Source: Plakobranchus ocellatus
Taxonomy: Eukaryota; Mollusca; Gastropoda; Plakobranchidae
Length of the DNA stretch: 23,972 nucleotides
Reading direction: 5' to 3'
Assembly: GCA_019648995.1 (NCBI GenBank)
Contig: BLXT01003738.1
Span: 1,641,951-1,665,922, forward strand
The first letter of the stretch is position 1, and each line of letters starts with the position of its first letter. The notes beneath the pieces are model-generated. The model had not been told where the DNA came from and did no database searches. It worked only from the letters and a program-made list of their open reading frames with translations. A program made the translations under genes and the position numbers. Below, piece by piece: positions 21,971 through 23,972 of this stretch.

Positions 21971-21981
21971 AAAAAAAACCC
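21936..21981. other. Assembly gap (4 N) with C21 and A18 homopolymers
   Basis: NNNN at 21936-21939 is followed by 21 C, 18 A and CCC. Homopolymers of this kind beside a gap suggest sequencing slippage or a bridged gap of unknown size. Any reading frame crossing it is meaningless. Confidence 0.9.
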
Positions 21982-22126
21982 AAAAAAACACGTACAAATT
22001 TGTGTAAAATGGCACCTTAAAAGTGATTGTTCTATAGTTAAGATTTCATTCACTTCCAACATTCAACTGGACAGAGCTCTGTGCAGCGCATACTTTGGAC
22101 GACGGGAAATATTCGACTAGAGGAAA

Positions 22127-22222
22127 ATGTCCGCTCTTCTCCGACTCGGGCTGAAGGTCCCTGGGCAGCAGTCTCTACTCCATTTGCGCACATCTCAAGC
22201 CTGTAATCCAACAGTTTGTTAA
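22127..22222 (+). CDS. Small ORF resembling a mitochondrial leader or first exon (uncertain)
   Basis: ATG at 22127 in a purine-rich context (gaggaaaATGT) opens 31 codons ending in TAA: MSALLRLGLKVPGQQSLLHL and then RTSQACNPTVC. It has three basic residues, no acidic residues and a Leu/Arg amphipathic start, typical of a mitochondrial targeting peptide. The ORF and the 50 bases before it are clearly richer in G and C than the flanking AT-rich DNA. A GT at 22203 (cctGTaatc) could serve as a donor, making this a first coding exon whose gene continues beyond the window, but it is not a strong site. It could equally be a retrocopy remnant or chance. I do not recognise the protein. Confidence 0.3.
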   Translation: MSALLRLGLKVPGQQSLLHLRTSQACNPTVC

Positions 22223-23008
22223 GATGATTTATAGCAGCTTGTGATAATTCTTAACAAGGCCAAGTGATACCAAAACAATACAGCTGAGTGCATTTAATTG
22301 TTTGCACATTTTAGAGTTATCCAGTACATGTAATAGCGACAGTCCTGGGTGAGTTGAAACTGGTTTAAATACTCTGTTCAAGTTATAGTTATATAGCGTA
22401 ATGCCTCGAATCAATATATTTCAAGTGTACAGACAGGGAGGGCGAATGTAATGCCACTGAAGTAATTTCTCCCAATAGAAATATAAATTAAATTTCACAG
22501 ATTTCAGACATGATAAAATATGATGTGAAATGACCATTTTAATATCCACGCTTAAACTTGGAAACCAGATGGGAATAAAAAAAATTACAATATTAAATTT
22601 AGAATTTAACACACACTGTACCGGTATTTAATATAATCTTCACAGAAAATCACACAAACTGTAAACCAGCTTTTGCTTATGTACCAAGCTCTTGGGCGCA
22701 AGGGGACTTATGAATGTCTTTTCGAATTCACATATTTTACTAACTTTTACCAATGCGAATAAATATCAAGGATTTAGTAGTGGTAATCCGCTCCACTCTT
22801 TGTTTGTTATATAGCCTCTCTCTGTTTTCCTAACGTTCAGAATAGAGCCCTCTCAAAGTTTCAATCATTATCACCGAGAACTCACACTTTTTATGGTAAC
22901 GTAAAAACTCATAAATGTGTAATTTAAAACTTAGTCTAGAATAATAATTAAAAAAAAAATATTTTTACCTCTTTTCAAGCTTAATCTTTATATTAACATC
23001 AAACAGTA
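22223..23008. other. AT-rich intergenic stretch, nothing recognised
   Basis: No open frame of interest, no repeat structure and no RNA gene seen. If the ORF at 22127 is a first exon, this would be intron sequence. Confidence 0.35.
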
Positions 23009-23532
23009 GATGCATAAATGAGATAAGCCATGGCCAAAGATTTAGTACAAAAATGAAACCAAGACTGACATACACAAAATATAAGTGTGAAAAAAGGGTA
23101 ATAAAAGCATGTATGGTCAGCGCTAATTTTATGTGGGAGTGAGTGTTGAACAATAAACAAGGAAGTAGAGAGAAAACTGGAAGCAGTAGAATGTGTTTTA
23201 TGAGAAAGTGATAAAGATATATGGACAGAAAACTGCCAATGAATCGGTTCTGAAAGAAGCTAAACTTAAGCCAACATTAATTAAGACCATAAGACAGAGG
23301 CAACTACAATTGTTAGGATAAACTTGCCGACACAAAAGTTTTGAAAACTTATCACTAGCGGTCATTGGAAAAATTGAAGGCAAACGCAATAGAGTTAGAC
23401 AAAGAATACCTTTTATTGATAGTCTTACCGCTCATAACTCACGGGCAAAAGGTAGCTGCAACAACAGCCTCATGGTCAAATGAGATCATCATCTCCAACG
23501 TCTGTTACAGACAAAGCATTAAAGAAGAAGAA
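23009..23532 (+). mobile_element. Decayed RTE-like LINE fragment, copy 2 (extends to the 3' end)
   Basis: Same family and orientation as copy 1, starting at the AMAKD segment (about 23028) and reaching further 3'. After ERKLEAVE (about 23171) it reads KTIRQRQLQLLG from 23283 and GKIEGKRNRVRQR from 23367, then FIDSLTA. After a frame change it reads NVCYRQSIKEEEL near 23498-23536. These match the conserved C-terminal order of RTE-like LINE proteins (IRKRQLxFxGH, then GKIEGKRxRGRQR, then DSL, then a terminal RHG). The closing aaagaagaagaa (23521-23532) fits a simple-repeat 3' tail. Several stops and frameshifts make it inactive. Confidence 0.75.
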
Positions 23533-23714
23533 TTATCAAAGCCAGACAACACGTTGCAGAATTTGAAATAAAAAAGTTGTTGAAAATGGATATCTTAATG
23601 AAAGAGTCACAAGACGGTGAAAGTAATGCAGTTTGTAACCTTGGATCCTTATAAAAACTTGACCATGTTGCTGCTACTGAGATGCATAGGGCGAAAGAAG
23701 AAAAGGTTGGCCCT

Positions 23715-23729
23715 AAAAAAAAAAAAAAA
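23715..23729. repeat. A-rich homopolymer tract
   Basis: A run of about 15 A (ggccct-A-taaccc) with no element body recognised before it. Frames crossing it on either strand are low complexity. Confidence 0.6.
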
Positions 23730-23876
23730 TAACCCATTGAAAATCTGGATAGTAATAAACAGAAAATACTGGAACAATGATAATCTCCAATCCGTACTTT
23801 TTGCAATATTTCCGGTAAATATCTTGGTCTGGGCACATTATTGTCATTACCTTTGTGTAACAAAGTTATTTAAAGT

Positions 23877-23905
23877 AAAAAACAAACAAACAAGCAAACA
23901 AAAAC
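23877..23905. repeat. (AAAC)n microsatellite
   Basis: Repeated AAAC units with one G substitution (caag). Confidence 0.85.
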
Positions 23906-23918
23906 TTTAAGTTGTTGC

Positions 23919-23928
23919 AGAGAGAGAG

Positions 23929-23972
<44 letters not shown>
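23919..23972. repeat. (AG)n microsatellite running off the window end
   Basis: AG repeats interrupted by gaaac near 23928-23932, then pure AG to the last base. The true length is unknown because the window, and perhaps the contig, ends here. Confidence 0.95.

Noticed and set aside
21758-22120. Open frames across the N gap on both strands
   Set aside because: Both cross NNNN and the C/A homopolymers, producing P/K or F/G runs. Only the minus-strand part up to 21935 carries real RT similarity and is listed separately.
23519-23910. Open frames on both strands near the right end
   Set aside because: They cross an A-rich homopolymer and LINE-tail sequence, and have no recognisable motifs.
1-23972. 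tRNA, rRNA or other structured RNA genes
   Set aside because: I looked for T-loop-like GGTTCGAATCC motifs and G/C-rich cloverleaf arms and saw none. A covariance-model scan would be needed to exclude short snRNA or miRNA genes.

Overview
This is eukaryotic nuclear DNA from an invertebrate animal. The coding part is split by introns with GT/AG borders and polypyrimidine tracts. The rest is AT-rich non-coding DNA with microsatellites, homopolymer runs and decayed retrotransposons. The gene is a GW182/TNRC6 family member (called gawky in arthropods). I lean towards an arthropod, perhaps a crustacean, because of the gene family, the LINE type and the microsatellites. That placement is tentative.

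Layout. Positions 24-5778 hold the last three coding exons of the gene on the + strand (24-1538, 4557-4627, 5335-5778). The phases join without a frameshift and encode about 675 residues. The N-terminal GW-repeat (Argonaute-binding) half and the gene start lie upstream of the window. In order, the visible protein has a Q-rich helical region, a PAM2-like poly(A)-binding-protein motif, scattered single tryptophans, a non-canonical RRM split by intron 2, and a tryptophan-bearing tail ending in a short Gly-Gly-Glu-Thr-Met terminus. This is the silencing half of a miRNA effector, which links Argonaute to PABP and the CCR4-NOT/PAN2-PAN3 deadenylases.

Intron 1 (3.0 kb) contains a clean 1250-bp solo-LTR-like insertion with a 5-bp target duplication, an antisense open frame of unknown origin, and a polyadenylation signal just after the in-frame stop reached if the intron is retained. 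Intron 2 is 707 bp and plain.

From 5779 to about 19.4 kb the DNA is AT-rich, looks T-rich on the + strand, and has no convincing gene. The first ~5 kb is probably 3'UTR, ending at the candidate poly(A) site near 10.7 kb. It may extend much further, but the sequence alone cannot settle the end.

From about 19.4 kb to the end is a repeat-rich intergenic zone. It holds a long (AT)n, two + strand remnants of the same RTE-like LINE 3' end about 1.54 kb apart, a minus-strand reverse-transcriptase remnant abutting the first, and an assembly gap beside C/A homopolymers. It also holds one small ORF at 22127 that resembles a mitochondrial leader, then (AAAC)n and (AG)n at the window edge.

I found no operon, CRISPR array, tRNA, rRNA or obviously new multi-gene system. 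The points most worth checking are possible alternative 3' ends of the gene (one intronic and truncating, the others in a very long 3'UTR), the LTR insertion, and the orphan leader-like ORF.
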